Below, piece after piece: positions 26,498 to 38,105 of a DNA stretch of 64,000 nucleotides. The stretch spans positions 310,001-374,000 of the forward strand of contig NZ_POUL01000003.1 in the NCBI RefSeq assembly GCF_002890895.1, given 5' to 3'. How positions within the stretch are numbered: the first letter of the stretch is position 1; every line of letters starts with the position of its first letter. This DNA comes from Stutzerimonas stutzeri (GTDB lineage: Bacteria; Pseudomonadota; Gammaproteobacteria; Pseudomonadales; Pseudomonadaceae). Below the pieces are notes generated by a model. That model was not told the DNA's origin. It saw only the letters and a list, made by a program, of their open reading frames with translations, and ran no database searches. The position numbers were made by a program, and so were the translations under genes.

Positions 26498-27676
26498 TTA
26501 CTCCAGCGCGCTTGCTGGCCCAAAGAACTCATGGCGCAGCTGCTGGGCCGGCACGCCGAGTGCGTGCAGTTGCCGACGAACCGCCGCCATGAATGGTTTC
26601 GGGCCTAGGAAATACGCATCCAGGTCGCGCTCGGCGGGCAACCAGGCGTCCAGTCGTGCTTCGGTCAACAGGCCGATGGCGTCTGGTTGATGCTCATCGC
26701 CACGGTGCTCGTCGTAGCAATAAAAACGCTTTAGTTGGACGTGCTGCTCGGCGAGCTGGTCGATGGTCGCGCGGAAGGCGTGGGCTTCCGCGTTGCGTGC
26801 GCAGTGGATGAAGTGAATCGGTCGGCTGGTGCCGAGGGCGACTTCGAGCATCGCCAGCGTCGGGGTGATGCCGACGCCGCCACTGATCAGTACCAGCGGC
26901 TTGTCGCTGGGCTGCAAGACGAAGTCGCCAGCCGGCGCGAACAGCTCCAGCGTCTCGCCAAGCTGCATTTGATGTAGCGTGTTGGAGGCCACACCGCCGG
27001 GTTCACGTTTAACGCTGATCCGGTAGTCACGGCCATTGCTCGCAGCCGATAGCGAATAGTTGCGGCGGATCTCCTGCCCATCGACCAGCAGGCGCAGACC
27101 GATGTACTGGCCCGGTTCATGCGCCACCACGGGTTCGCCATCCTCCGGCTCAAGGTAGAAAGAGGTGATTTCTGCGCTCTCAGGCACCTTGCGTGCGATC
27201 CGGAAATGCCGCGCGCCGCGCCAGCCGCCGGGCGCCTCGGCGGTCTGGCGATAGAGCTGTTCCTCGGTGCCGATCAGGATGTCGGCAAGCTGCTGATAAG
27301 CGGCACGCCATGCGTCGATGACTTCGTCGGTGGCGATCTCGGCCCCGAGCACCTCGCGGATCGCTCGCAGCAGGCATCCGCCCACAATCGGGTAGTGCTC
27401 CGGCAGAACCTGCAGCGCGACATGCTTGTTGACCACTTGTGAGACCAGCCCGCCGAGCTGATCGAGGCGGTCGATGTGTTTGGCATACATCAGCACGCCA
27501 TTGGCCAGCGCACGCGGCTGGTCACCGCTGGCCTGGTGGGCTTGGTTGAACAGCGGACGAACCTCTGGGTGCTCGGCCAGCATCAGTTTGTAGAAGTGGT
27601 CGGTGAGGGCTTCGCCGCCGCTTTCGAGCAACGGGACAGTAGCGGTAATTAGGGCACGGTGTTCGGCGCAAAGCAT
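26498..27676 (-). CDS. hmp: Flavohaemoglobin / nitric oxide dioxygenase
   Basis: 392 residues from the ATG at 27676, after GGAG; the frame opens 4 codons earlier with TTG. An N-terminal globin domain (about 1-140, proximal-His region VNKHVAL) is joined to a ferredoxin-reductase FAD domain (RNYSLS) and an NAD domain (GGVGITPTLAML). It oxidises NO to nitrate with NADH. In P. aeruginosa the divergent sigma-54 activator gene fhpR lies next to fhp; no such gene is present here. Confidence 0.96.
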   Translation of the reverse strand: MLCAEHRALITATVPLLESGGEALTDHFYKLMLAEHPEVRPLFNQAHQASGDQPRALANGVLMYAKHIDRLDQLGGLVSQVVNKHVALQVLPEHYPIVGGCLLRAIREVLGAEIATDEVIDAWRAAYQQLADILIGTEEQLYRQTAEAPGGWRGARHFRIARKVPESAEITSFYLEPEDGEPVVAHEPGQYIGLRLLVDGQEIRRNYSLSAASNGRDYRISVKREPGGVASNTLHQMQLGETLELFAPAGDFVLQPSDKPLVLISGGVGITPTLAMLEVALGTSRPIHFIHCARNAEAHAFRATIDQLAEQHVQLKRFYCYDEHRGDEHQPDAIGLLTEARLDAWLPAERDLDAYFLGPKPFMAAVRRQLHALGVPAQQLRHEFFGPASALE

Positions 27677-27755
27677 GGGAAACTCCAATTATTGGTAACG
27701 CTGTCTCTGGTTGGCAGCGTGGCGACCACGCGTCCCAGACAGGTACTGGAGCTGT

Positions 27756-27771
27756 TTCAATAATCGTTCCA
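27756..27771 (-). promoter_or_regulatory. Possible sigma-54 promoter of hmp
   Basis: On the minus strand TGGAACGATTATTGAA resembles the -24/-12 consensus TGGCACG-N4-TTGCW. The -24 GG is intact but the -12 GC is GA. It lies about 80 bp upstream of the hmp ATG. Sigma-54 control of fhp by an NO-responsive NorR/FhpR activator is known in P. aeruginosa; here it is only suggested. Confidence 0.3.
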
Positions 27772-27957
27772 GGCTGGAATTGACCAGAATCAAGGGCTTA
27801 AAGCGATTCGTGGTATTTCGCACCCTGATGATGTGGGTTTTTATAACCTTGTTGGGTTTTTTGCACCTCAAGTGGTGGTGTCGATCAACAGCCAATCGAA
27901 CCGTCATCAACCGAAGCGTTCTATAACTTCAACGTTCAATAAACAGAGGGAGGCAAC

Positions 27958-28182
27958 ATGGAGAACTACCACATCACGCACGATGACGATCGCTGGGTGC
28001 TGCGTGAGGAAGGCGATAAACGCGCGCTGCTTGAAGCCTCGACGAAGGAAGACATCATCAACGAGACCCGTGATTACATGAAGCTGCGCACCGCCTCGGT
28101 GAAAATCCATACCCTCGACGGCAAGATCGAAGAAGAACGAACCTACCCGCGGGACCAGGACCCACGCGCCACCAGGGGCTAA
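27958..28182 (+). CDS. DUF2188 domain protein
   Basis: 74 residues after an AGGGAGG ribosome site. The pattern YHITHDDDRWVLREEGDKRALLEASTKEDIINETRDYMK fits DUF2188: a short beta-hairpin with W, then a helix, then a strand (ASVKIHTLDGKI). Function unknown. Convergent with the urea transporter gene. Confidence 0.85.
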   Translation: MENYHITHDDDRWVLREEGDKRALLEASTKEDIINETRDYMKLRTASVKIHTLDGKIEEERTYPRDQDPRATRG

Positions 28183-28185
28183 CCC

Positions 28186-29070
28186 TCAGCTCGGCTGCAA
28201 CTCGCCCTGGCGCTGATACTGACGTTTACCCAGCGTGACCGCCCAGCAGGCGAGAATGAAGGGCATGGTCAGTGGCGGCAGGCCGAGCTGATCGAAGAAC
28301 AGCCGGAAAATGATCGCCAAGCCGATGCCCAGTGCTGGCGCCAGTGCCGAGCGGTGAACCTGACTCAACGCCAGAGCGGCGAGCGCCGGGTTGTAGCCAG
28401 CCAGTCCGGCCAGCGCTGACGGCTCGGAAGTTCCGGCCAGCAGTGCCATAAAGATGCCTACTGCCGAGCCGCACAGTGTCCACACTGCAGCACGTCGATC
28501 AGCCAGCAGTAACGCCGCGAACAGGCACAGCCCCGCCATGGGGTCGGCGAGAAACAAGACCTGGCCCACCCCGCGCATTATTCCCCCCAGCGCGCCCCAG
28601 CCATCCAGCTGATGCTCGGGTGTGCGCGCCTCGACAACGCTTTCCAGAACACCTGATAGCCCCATGGCCAACCATCCCAAGAGGACGAAGGAGAGGGTGA
28701 AACCCGGCAAGCTACGCCGCTCACGCATCCGTCTGAGCAGGTGGTGCTGCACGGCGCTCGACAACGCGCCAGACATGACGATCAGCAGGCAGGCGAGCGG
28801 CGCCAGACCGAGCATCAGTGTGATCAGAAGCCCTAGTAGCGCGGCGTTGTAGCCGTAGAGACCGGTTTCGATATCCTCAGGTGGATAACCGAGGCGCCAC
28901 GCCGACAAGGTGCCGCTCAGCAGGCCGAGGAGGGCGCCCGCCAGAAACGCCAGGTCATGCAGCGCGATTGCAAAGAGGATCAGCAGGCCGCAGCCCAGGT
29001 GGCGCTGCAAGAAGATTTGGCTGATCCCGTTGAGCATCGAGCGCAACAACTGCGAAAAACGAGGGGGCAT
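28186..29070 (-). CDS. Urea transporter (UT family)
   Basis: About 294 residues, an inner-membrane protein with ~10 hydrophobic helices. The UT signature appears as the repeat pair ETGLYGYNAALLG and LAGYNPALAAL, the two half-helix pore motifs of PF03253. It would let urea enter passively. The start at 29070 (MPPRFSQ) is by analogy to other family members; the frame continues to a GTG at 29106. Confidence 0.9.
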   Translation of the reverse strand: MPPRFSQLLRSMLNGISQIFLQRHLGCGLLILFAIALHDLAFLAGALLGLLSGTLSAWRLGYPPEDIETGLYGYNAALLGLLITLMLGLAPLACLLIVMSGALSSAVQHHLLRRMRERRSLPGFTLSFVLLGWLAMGLSGVLESVVEARTPEHQLDGWGALGGIMRGVGQVLFLADPMAGLCLFAALLLADRRAAVWTLCGSAVGIFMALLAGTSEPSALAGLAGYNPALAALALSQVHRSALAPALGIGLAIIFRLFFDQLGLPPLTMPFILACWAVTLGKRQYQRQGELQPS

Positions 29071-29145
29071 GGGCGTGTCGTGAGAAAAGGGCGAACAGAC
29101 CCTCACCGGCGGAGCTGCGCTGCGCCGGTGAGGTTGTCTGGAGGG

Positions 29146-30561
29146 TCAGTTGAGCATTTCGATGCGCAGCGAGTTGGTGGTGCCAGACTGCCCCAGCGGC
29201 ACGCCCGCCGTGATCACCACAGTATCCCCGGTGCCCGCCATGCCCTGGGCGCGGGCCAGTTCGAGCGCATTGAGGCAGACATGCTCCATGTCATACATGC
29301 GTGCATCGATCACCGAGTACACGCCCCAGGCCACGGTCAGCTTGCGTGCGGTCGTCAGGTTCGGCGTCAGGCTCAGGATTGGCGTGGCCGGTCGCTCGCG
29401 CGAAGCGCGCAGGCTGGAGCGGCCTGACTCGGTGTAATTGACCAGCACCGCAACCGGCAGAATGCCGCTGATCCGGCGAATGGCGCAGCTGATCGCATCG
29501 GGCAGGGTGGCCTCGGCGCTTGGCCGATTGACGTCCAGCTGAGCCTGGTAGTCCGGGCCGCTTTCCACCTGGCGGATGATCTTGCTCATCATGCTCACCG
29601 CTTCCAGCGGGTACTCGCCGGAGGCGGTTTCCGCCGAGAGCATCACCGCGTCGGCGCCTTCGGCCACGGCGTTGGCCACATCAGTCACCTCGGCACGGGT
29701 CGGTGCCGGGGAGAAGCGCATCGATTCGAGCATCTGCGTCGCCACCACCACCGGCCGGCCCAGCTGGCGGCAGGTGCGTACGATATTGCGCTGAATGCGC
29801 GGGACGTTTTCCGCGGGCACTTCGACGCCCAGGTCGCCCCGCGCCACCATGATCGCATCGCACAGCCGCGCGATTTCGCGCAGGTGCTGCACGGCTGAGG
29901 GTTTCTCGATCTTGGCCATCAGGAAGGCGCGGTCGCCGATCAGTTCGCGTGCTTCATGAATGTCCTGTGGCCGCTGGACGAATGACAGCGCCACCCAGTC
30001 GACACCCAGCTCCAGGCCAAAGGCCAGATCACGCCGATCCTTCTCGGTCAGCGGGCTCAACTCCAGCACCGCCTCTGGCACGTTTACACCCTTGCGGTCG
30101 GACAGCTCACCACCGGCCACCACGCGCGTGTCGATGGCATCAGCATGCTTGGCCGTCACTGTCAGGCGCAGACGGCCATCGTCCACCAGCAGGCTCATGC
30201 CGGGCTGCAGGGCATCGATGATTTCCGGGTGCGGCAAGTTGACCCGCGTGCTGTCGCCCGGCGTCGAGTCGAGGTCCAGACGCAGCGTTTGCCCACGCTT
30301 GAGCTGTACCTTGCCCTCTGCAAAACGACCGACGCGCAGCTTGGGCCCTTGCAGGTCCATGAGGATGCCGATCGGCTGGTTCAGCTGACGTTCCACCTCG
30401 CGAATCCAGCCGAAGCGTTCGGCATGGTCGGCGTGCTCGCCATGGCTGAAGTTGAGGCGGAACAGGTTGACGCCGTTTTCCACCAGCTCGCGCACATCCT
30501 CGATGCTGCGTGTGGCCGGTCCCAGGGTGGCGAGAATCTTGACCTTCTTGTCGGGTGTCAT
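29146..30561 (-). CDS. pykF: Pyruvate kinase
   Basis: 471 residues. N-terminal KILATLGPATRS, catalytic FRLNFSHGEHADH, DLQGPKLRVG, MAKIEKPSAVQHL with the active Lys, and MVARGDLGVEVP are all present. It converts PEP and ADP to pyruvate and ATP. As the last gene of the glyoxylate operon it finishes the route from glyoxylate to pyruvate (glycerate, then 2-phosphoglycerate through enolase). There is no clear ribosome site at the ATG. Confidence 0.96.
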   Translation of the reverse strand: MTPDKKVKILATLGPATRSIEDVRELVENGVNLFRLNFSHGEHADHAERFGWIREVERQLNQPIGILMDLQGPKLRVGRFAEGKVQLKRGQTLRLDLDSTPGDSTRVNLPHPEIIDALQPGMSLLVDDGRLRLTVTAKHADAIDTRVVAGGELSDRKGVNVPEAVLELSPLTEKDRRDLAFGLELGVDWVALSFVQRPQDIHEARELIGDRAFLMAKIEKPSAVQHLREIARLCDAIMVARGDLGVEVPAENVPRIQRNIVRTCRQLGRPVVVATQMLESMRFSPAPTRAEVTDVANAVAEGADAVMLSAETASGEYPLEAVSMMSKIIRQVESGPDYQAQLDVNRPSAEATLPDAISCAIRRISGILPVAVLVNYTESGRSSLRASRERPATPILSLTPNLTTARKLTVAWGVYSVIDARMYDMEHVCLNALELARAQGMAGTGDTVVITAGVPLGQSGTTNSLRIEMLN

Positions 30562-30611
30562 GGCAGGCTCTATCGGCAGTTGTGGTTAGGGACCCTGCTT
30601 GCCGTGTCCCG

Positions 30612-31883
30612 CTAGCGGGACGACGGCAGGATCAGGATGGCGCGGAAATCGTTGACGTTGGTCCGCGTCGGGCCGGTCATCAGCAGCGCATCGAGCGCCT
30701 GGAAATAACCGTAGCCATCATTGTTCGCCAGGGCATCTGCTGCGCTGTGGCCCAGCGCCTCGGCGCGAGCGTAGCTCTCGGGTGTCATCAAGGCGCCGGC
30801 GTTGTCTTCCGAGCCGTCGATGCCATCGGTGTCGCCGGCCAGTGCGTAAACATTCGGCAGCCCTTGCAGAGTGTCCGTCAGGCTCAGGAGGAATTCGGCG
30901 TTGCGGCCGCCGCAGCCATGGCCGCGCACGGTCACCGTGGTTTCGCCGCCGGAGAGGATTACGCAGGGCGGCTTGATCGGCTGACCGTGCAGCACCACCT
31001 GGCGAGCTATACCGCCATGGACCTTGGCTACATCGCGTGCTTCGCCTTCCAGGTCGCCGAGAATCAGTGGGGTGATGCCCGCTGCGCGCGCCTTCTCGGC
31101 CGCCGCGTCGAGGGATTGCTGAGGCTTGGCGATCAGCTGGAAGTGGCTGCGTGACAGGCACGGATCATCCGCCTTGACCGTCTCGGAACGAGGATCTTCC
31201 AGCCACGCGCGAACATTCTGCGGTATCTCGATGTGATAGCGCGCCAGGATCGCCAGGGCCTGGGCCGAGGTGGTCGGGTCCGCGACGGTCGGGCCGGAGG
31301 CGATCACCGTGGCTTCGTCACCCGGCACGTCGGAAATCGCGTAGGTGTAGACGCTTGCTGGCCAGCAGGCCTTGGCCAGACGGCCGCCTTTGATCGCCGA
31401 GAGGTGCTTGCGTACACAGTTCATCTCGCCGATGTGCGCGCCGGAGCGCAGCAGCGCCTTGTTGATCGCCTGCTTGTCGGCGAGGCTGATGCCCTCGGCC
31501 GGCAGTGCCAGAAGTGAGGAACCGCCGCCGGAGAGCAGAAAGATCACCCGGTCGCTTTCTTCGAGGTTGCTGACCATTTCTAGCACCCGGCGGGCGACGC
31601 GCTCACCGGCATCGTCCGGCACCGGGTGCGCCGCTTCCACCACCTCGATCTTGCGGCAGTCGGCGCCGTGGCCGTAGCGCGTTACCACCAGCCCGGAGAG
31701 CTCGCCTTCCCAGACCGCTTCGATGGCTTCGGCCATGGCGGCTGCCGCTTTGCCTGCTCCAATGACGATGGCCCGGCCGCTGCGGTCTGCCGGCAAATGG
31801 TCGGCCAGCACCTGGCGCGGGTGCGCGGCATCGATGGCGGCGGTGAACAGGTCGCGCAGGAAGGCTTGCGGTTCGAGGTTCAT
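30612..31883 (-). CDS. ttuD: Glycerate 2-kinase (MOFRL family, TtuD)
   Basis: 423 residues from the ATG at 31883, just after a GGAG that overlaps an alternative ATG at 31895. An N-terminal GKAAAAMAEAI segment, LLSGGGSSLLALP and a C-terminal MOFRL domain (LSGGETTVTVRGHGCGGRNAEFLL, LAGDTDGIDGSEDNAGA) identify the glycerate/hydroxypyruvate kinase family. It phosphorylates the D-glycerate produced by GlxR. Confidence 0.93.
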   Translation of the reverse strand: MNLEPQAFLRDLFTAAIDAAHPRQVLADHLPADRSGRAIVIGAGKAAAAMAEAIEAVWEGELSGLVVTRYGHGADCRKIEVVEAAHPVPDDAGERVARRVLEMVSNLEESDRVIFLLSGGGSSLLALPAEGISLADKQAINKALLRSGAHIGEMNCVRKHLSAIKGGRLAKACWPASVYTYAISDVPGDEATVIASGPTVADPTTSAQALAILARYHIEIPQNVRAWLEDPRSETVKADDPCLSRSHFQLIAKPQQSLDAAAEKARAAGITPLILGDLEGEARDVAKVHGGIARQVVLHGQPIKPPCVILSGGETTVTVRGHGCGGRNAEFLLSLTDTLQGLPNVYALAGDTDGIDGSEDNAGALMTPESYARAEALGHSAADALANNDGYGYFQALDALLMTGPTRTNVNDFRAILILPSSR

Positions 31884-32227
31884 GTACAACTCCATCTAGT
31901 AGGTCAGGTGCCCGATTCCAGACCTTAGGGCTCGGTTATGCAAGTACAAAAGCAAGTCCTAAGGTTTGGAATCGACCCACCCGGCAGTCAGGCCGTGACT
32001 CCTCGTGCCGAGCAGGTCGAAAGGGGTGCCGCCCGAGGGCAGCGATCGGATCGCAGGTGCGCTGGGCTGAGGTTGTGGGGGACGCTGTGATTCCGACCCC
32101 GCGCAACTCCAATCCGACCCTTTGAGCATCGCTGGGCCAAACGTTGCGGTTCCCACCACCTGGTCTGTCTGTCCCTGAAGGTGGGCCGCTTGGCTTGGCC
32201 AACGTGCTCGAAGGCTGAAGTTTCTGT
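31884..32227. other. Intergenic region within the gcl operon
   Basis: About 340 bp between glxR and ttuD, unusually long for this operon, where the other gaps are mostly 30-220 bp. It contains the inverted repeat listed separately and no gene I can support. An internal promoter or processing site for ttuD-pykF is possible. Confidence 0.5.
31914..31973. repeat. 16-bp inverted repeat upstream of ttuD
   Basis: GATTCCAGACCTTAGG (31914-31929) and CCTAAGGTTTGGAATC (31958-31973) are inverted repeats with one G-T mismatch around a 28-nt loop. It lies about 30 bp before the ttuD start, so it will be in the transcript. Confidence 0.6.
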
Positions 32228-33118
32228 TTAATCCTTGCGAATCGAGAAGTTGGCCATGTGCTCCAGCCCCTTGATCAGCGCCGAGTGATCCCAGCCGCTG
32301 CCACCGATGGCTGCGCAGGTGCTGAAGACCTGCTGCGCGTTAGCCGTGTTGGGCAGGTTCAGGCCAAGCTCGCGGGCACCGGCCAAAGCCAGGTTCAAGT
32401 CCTTCTGGTGCAGGCTGATGCGGAAGCCCGGATCGAAGGTGCCCTTGATCATGCGCTCGCCATGCACTTCGAGAATCTTCGAACCGGCGAAACCGCCCAT
32501 CAGTGCTTCGCGGACGCGGGCTGGGTCGGCACCGTTCTTCGCGGCGAACAGCAGGGCTTCGCCCACCGCCTGAATGTTCAGCGCCACGATGATCTGGTTG
32601 GCGACCTTGGCGGTCTGGCCGTCACCATTGCCGCCGACCAGGGTGATGTTCTTGCCCATGGCCTGGAACAGCGGCAGGGCGCGGGCAAAACTGTCCTCGC
32701 TACCACCCACCATGATCGACAGCGTTGCAGCCTTGGCACCAACTTCACCGCCAGAGACCGGCGCATCCAGGTACTGGGCGCCCGTGGCGTTGATCTTCTC
32801 GGCGAACGCCTTGGTGGCGCTGGGTGAGATCGAGCTCATGTCGATCACCAGCTTGTTCGGGCCGACGCCCTCGGCAATGCCGTTCTCGCGGAACAACACG
32901 TCTTCGACATGCGGGGTGTCTGGCACCATGACGATGATGAACTCGGCTTCCTGCGCGACTTCTTTCGGATTGGCCAGGCCAACGGCGCCTGCTTCGAGCA
33001 GGGCGGCCGGGGCCGCATCGTGGTGAGTCGAAACAAAAAGGCTGTGGCCAGCTTTCTGCAGGTTCTGAGCCATAGGCAGGCCCATGATGCCGGTGCCGAT
33101 AAATCCAATCTTAGCCAT
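32228..33118 (-). CDS. glxR: Tartronate semialdehyde reductase (2-hydroxy-3-oxopropionate reductase)
   Basis: 296 residues. Rossmann start IGFIGTGIMGLPMAQNL, the substrate-binding DAPVSGGEVGAKAATLSIMVGG and the catalytic-Lys GNGDGQTAKVANQIIV mark the beta-hydroxyacid dehydrogenase family. In this operon it reduces tartronate semialdehyde to glycerate. AAGGAG precedes the ATG, and hyi ends 32 bp upstream. Confidence 0.95.
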   Translation of the reverse strand: MAKIGFIGTGIMGLPMAQNLQKAGHSLFVSTHHDAAPAALLEAGAVGLANPKEVAQEAEFIIVMVPDTPHVEDVLFRENGIAEGVGPNKLVIDMSSISPSATKAFAEKINATGAQYLDAPVSGGEVGAKAATLSIMVGGSEDSFARALPLFQAMGKNITLVGGNGDGQTAKVANQIIVALNIQAVGEALLFAAKNGADPARVREALMGGFAGSKILEVHGERMIKGTFDPGFRISLHQKDLNLALAGARELGLNLPNTANAQQVFSTCAAIGGSGWDHSALIKGLEHMANFSIRKD

Positions 33119-33150
33119 GAGGTTTTCTCCTTCGATTCGTTCAGGTCGGG

Positions 33151-33933
<783 letters not shown>

Positions 33934-34021
33934 GGGGTTTCTCCTTTTTTGTCTGTAGGGACAATCCGGTGATGCTCGTGGTGGTTGCGCGACGCGCAGC
34001 CATCCGGGGTGTTGCGTTTGC

Positions 34022-34047
34022 GGTGGATATGCTTCGCGATATCCACC
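34022..34047. repeat. REP-type palindrome (GCTTCGCG loop)
   Basis: GGTGGATAT and ATATCCACC arms around GCTTCGCG, between hyi and gcl. With the inverted element at 34091-34118 it forms a REP pair. Confidence 0.75.
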
Positions 34048-34090
34048 CTACGAGTCCGAGCTGTTCCTGCCGTAGGACGGGTGGCCGCCC

Positions 34091-34118
34091 CGTGGAAGAC
34101 CGCGAAGCGTCTTCCACG
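34091..34118. repeat. REP-type palindrome, opposite orientation
   Basis: CGTGGAAGAC and GTCTTCCACG around CGCGAAGC, the reverse complement of the loop in its neighbour. The pair forms a BIME/REPIN-like unit in the hyi-gcl gap. Confidence 0.75.
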
Positions 34119-34149
34119 CGTTGGTGGCAGGTCGCGCTCGGTGTAACGG

Positions 34150-35931
<1,782 letters not shown>

Positions 35932-35960
35932 GGTCGTTCCTCCTGACTCTTAGAATTGTT

Positions 35961-36081
35961 CACGATCTGCTGCGCGTCGGCCCTGCTGCGTTAAAACCAG
36001 GCTCGGAATGCTCATTTGCACCAGCAAACTCCGCTTCCTCGCCTGCTTTTGCCTTGCAGGTCTCTAGCTCGCTAGATCGTG
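35961..36081. repeat. Long imperfect palindromic element between gcl and its regulator
   Basis: CACGATCT (35961-35968) and AGATCGTG (36074-36081) are the outer arms of a ~120-bp element whose interior also contains inverted segments and a GCTCATTTGCACCAGCAAAC stretch. It resembles an intergenic element scattered through Pseudomonas genomes (recalled, not checked). It fills most of the divergent promoter region. Confidence 0.4.
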
Positions 36082-36187
36082 GCTGTCTTTTTATTCAATA
36101 GTTTTTATACGTGGCCCAAGCATGAAGGGCTGGCCGGAACGAGGGAATTGGCAGAAACTTCAATTCTGTCGATATCAGGAGTATCGA

Positions 36188-37096
36188 ATGGATCGCTACA
36201 CAACCTTGCACAGCTTCGTTCTGGTGGCTGAAAACGGCAGCTTTGCCGCCGCTGCGCTGAAGGAAGGCGTAACGCCGGTGGTCATGGGGCGCCGGCTCGA
36301 TGCGCTGGAGCGGCACCTGGGCGTCAAGCTGATGCACCGCTCGACGCGCGGGCTGGCGCTGACCGACCTCGGCGAGCAATACCTCGAGCGCGCCCGAGGG
36401 TTGCTCAAGGATTTCGACGAAGCCGATGCCAGCATCAGCCATGACCGCACCTCGGTGCGCGGGCACCTGGTGATATCGGCGCCCGCGGCATTTGGACGTC
36501 GGCACATCGGCCCGCACGCGCCGGCGTTCCAGGCGCGCTATCCGGACCTGCAGCTGTCCTTCAATTTCACCGACAGCGTGGTCGATCTGGTGCGCCACGG
36601 TTACGACATGGGCATCCGCATCGGCGAGGTGACTGATCCCAACTATGTTGCCGTCAAGCTGTTCCCCAATCGCCGTGTGGTCTGTGGTTCGCCGGACTAC
36701 TTCGAGCGCCAGGGCGTACCGCGCACGCTGGAAGATCTGGCGCGACACAATTGCCTGGCGTTCAACCTGCAAGGCGGGCAGCAGCGCGGCTGGACTTTTT
36801 TGCGTGACGGCAAACAGGTGGCGGTGCGGGTGGCGGGGAATCTCGACTGCAACGACGGTGAACTCTTGTTCGACTGGGTCAAGCAGGGCCTGGGTATCGG
36901 TTGGCGCTCGACCTGGGAAATCCAGGCCGAACTCAAGCGCGGCGAGCTGGTGACGGTGCTCGACGAGTACGCCTTGCCGGCCTATGACATCCAGGCGGTG
37001 TATCCGCAGCAGCGCTATCTGCCGGCCAAGGTCCGCTTCTTCATCGATTATCTGAAGCAGATCTACAACGCGCCGGGCTACTGGGAGGTGCGTTGA
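36188..37096 (+). CDS. LysR-family regulator, divergent from the gcl operon
   Basis: 302 residues from the ATG at 36188, after CAGGAG; the open frame starts at 36122. Winged helix N-terminus (about 1-60; FAAAALKEGVTPVVMGRRLDALERHLGVKLMHRSTRG) and a LysR substrate-binding domain follow. Position suggests it controls gcl-hyi-glxR-ttuD-pykF with a glyoxylate-related effector. That role is inference. Confidence 0.9.
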   Translation: MDRYTTLHSFVLVAENGSFAAAALKEGVTPVVMGRRLDALERHLGVKLMHRSTRGLALTDLGEQYLERARGLLKDFDEADASISHDRTSVRGHLVISAPAAFGRRHIGPHAPAFQARYPDLQLSFNFTDSVVDLVRHGYDMGIRIGEVTDPNYVAVKLFPNRRVVCGSPDYFERQGVPRTLEDLARHNCLAFNLQGGQQRGWTFLRDGKQVAVRVAGNLDCNDGELLFDWVKQGLGIGWRSTWEIQAELKRGELVTVLDEYALPAYDIQAVYPQQRYLPAKVRFFIDYLKQIYNAPGYWEVR

Positions 37097-37129
37097 GTCG
37101 AACCACGTCGGTCCGCGTCTGGTCGTAGT

Positions 37130-37153
37130 GTGGATGTCGCGAAGCACATCCAC
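37130..37153. repeat. REP-type palindrome (CGCGAAGC loop)
   Basis: GTGGATGT and ACATCCAC around CGCGAAGC. Same family as the pair near 34.0 kb, located between the LysR gene and xthA. Confidence 0.75.
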
Positions 37154-37198
37154 GCGCTGCGGCCGTCAAACAATCGCAGCTATCGTCAGAGGTGCCCA

Positions 37199-38044
37199 GT
37201 GGATCAACTGAAAATCGCCACCTTCAACATCAACGGCATCCGTGCCCGTCGAACCAACCTGCTCGAATGGTTGGAGCGCGAACAGCCGGACGTGGTGTGC
37301 TTGCAGGAACTGAAGGCGCAGGACGCCGATTTCCCCATCGATGACATTCGCGCGGCCGGCTACGGCGCCATCTGGCAGGGGCAGAAGTCATGGAATGGTG
37401 TGGCGATCCTGGCCAAGGGCGACGACCCGCTGGAGATCCGCCGCGGCTTACCGGGCGATCCGGACGATACCCACAGTCGCTATCTCGAAGCCGCCGCCCA
37501 TGGGGTGATCGTCGCGTGCCTCTATTTGCCCAACGGCAACCCGCAGCCGGGACCGAAGTTCGATTACAAGCTGAGCTGGTTCGAACGTTTTATCGAGCAC
37601 GCAGCCGGGCTGTTCGCGAACGGTCATCCGGTGGTACTGGCTGGGGATTACAACGTGGTGCCCACCGACGAGGACATTTACAATCCCCGCTCCTGGACCA
37701 AGGATGCGCTGCTGCAACCCGAAAGCCGTGAGTGTTTTCAGCGGCTCCTCGATCAAGGGTGGACCGATGCGTTACGCGCCAAGTACCCGGACGAGCGCCT
37801 CTATACCTTCTGGGATTATTTCCGCCAGCACTGGCAAAAGAACTCCGGGCTGCGCATCGATCATCTATTGCTGAGCGCTGATCTGGCGCCGCGACTGGTC
37901 GATGCCGGGGTGGATCGCTGGGTGCGTGACCAGGAACACGCCAGCGACCACGCGCCGACCTGGATAACCCTTCGTGGTGAGGCTGCGCAGGAAGAATCTG
38001 AAAAACCGGCCAAGCGCAGCAAGGCCAAGAGCACTGCCAAGTAA
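37199..38044 (+). CDS. xthA: Exodeoxyribonuclease III family AP endonuclease
   Basis: 281 residues from the GTG at 37199 after AGAGGTG; the longer frame from 37130 starts inside a REP and is rejected. FNINGIRARRTNLLEWL, CLQELKAQDADFP with the metal-binding Glu, GDYNVVPTDEDIYNP and a C-terminal DHAPTW identify the ExoIII/EEP superfamily, base-excision repair of abasic sites. The C-terminus has a short Lys/Ser/Glu-rich tail. Confidence 0.93.
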   Translation: MDQLKIATFNINGIRARRTNLLEWLEREQPDVVCLQELKAQDADFPIDDIRAAGYGAIWQGQKSWNGVAILAKGDDPLEIRRGLPGDPDDTHSRYLEAAAHGVIVACLYLPNGNPQPGPKFDYKLSWFERFIEHAAGLFANGHPVVLAGDYNVVPTDEDIYNPRSWTKDALLQPESRECFQRLLDQGWTDALRAKYPDERLYTFWDYFRQHWQKNSGLRIDHLLLSADLAPRLVDAGVDRWVRDQEHASDHAPTWITLRGEAAQEESEKPAKRSKAKSTAK

Positions 38045-38105
38045 CTTCACTGGCGCCGGATCACAGGTTCGGCGCCCATCCGTTTTCACTGGGGCCGCTA
38101 GCTGC

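Noticed and set aside
36095..37153. 352-codon minus-strand frame across the LysR gene
   Set aside because: Antisense shadow of a clear LysR regulator; begins in a REP.
37130..37198. N-terminal extension of xthA from 37130
   Set aside because: Begins inside a REP and codes for residues unlike ExoIII; GTG at 37199 has a ribosome site.
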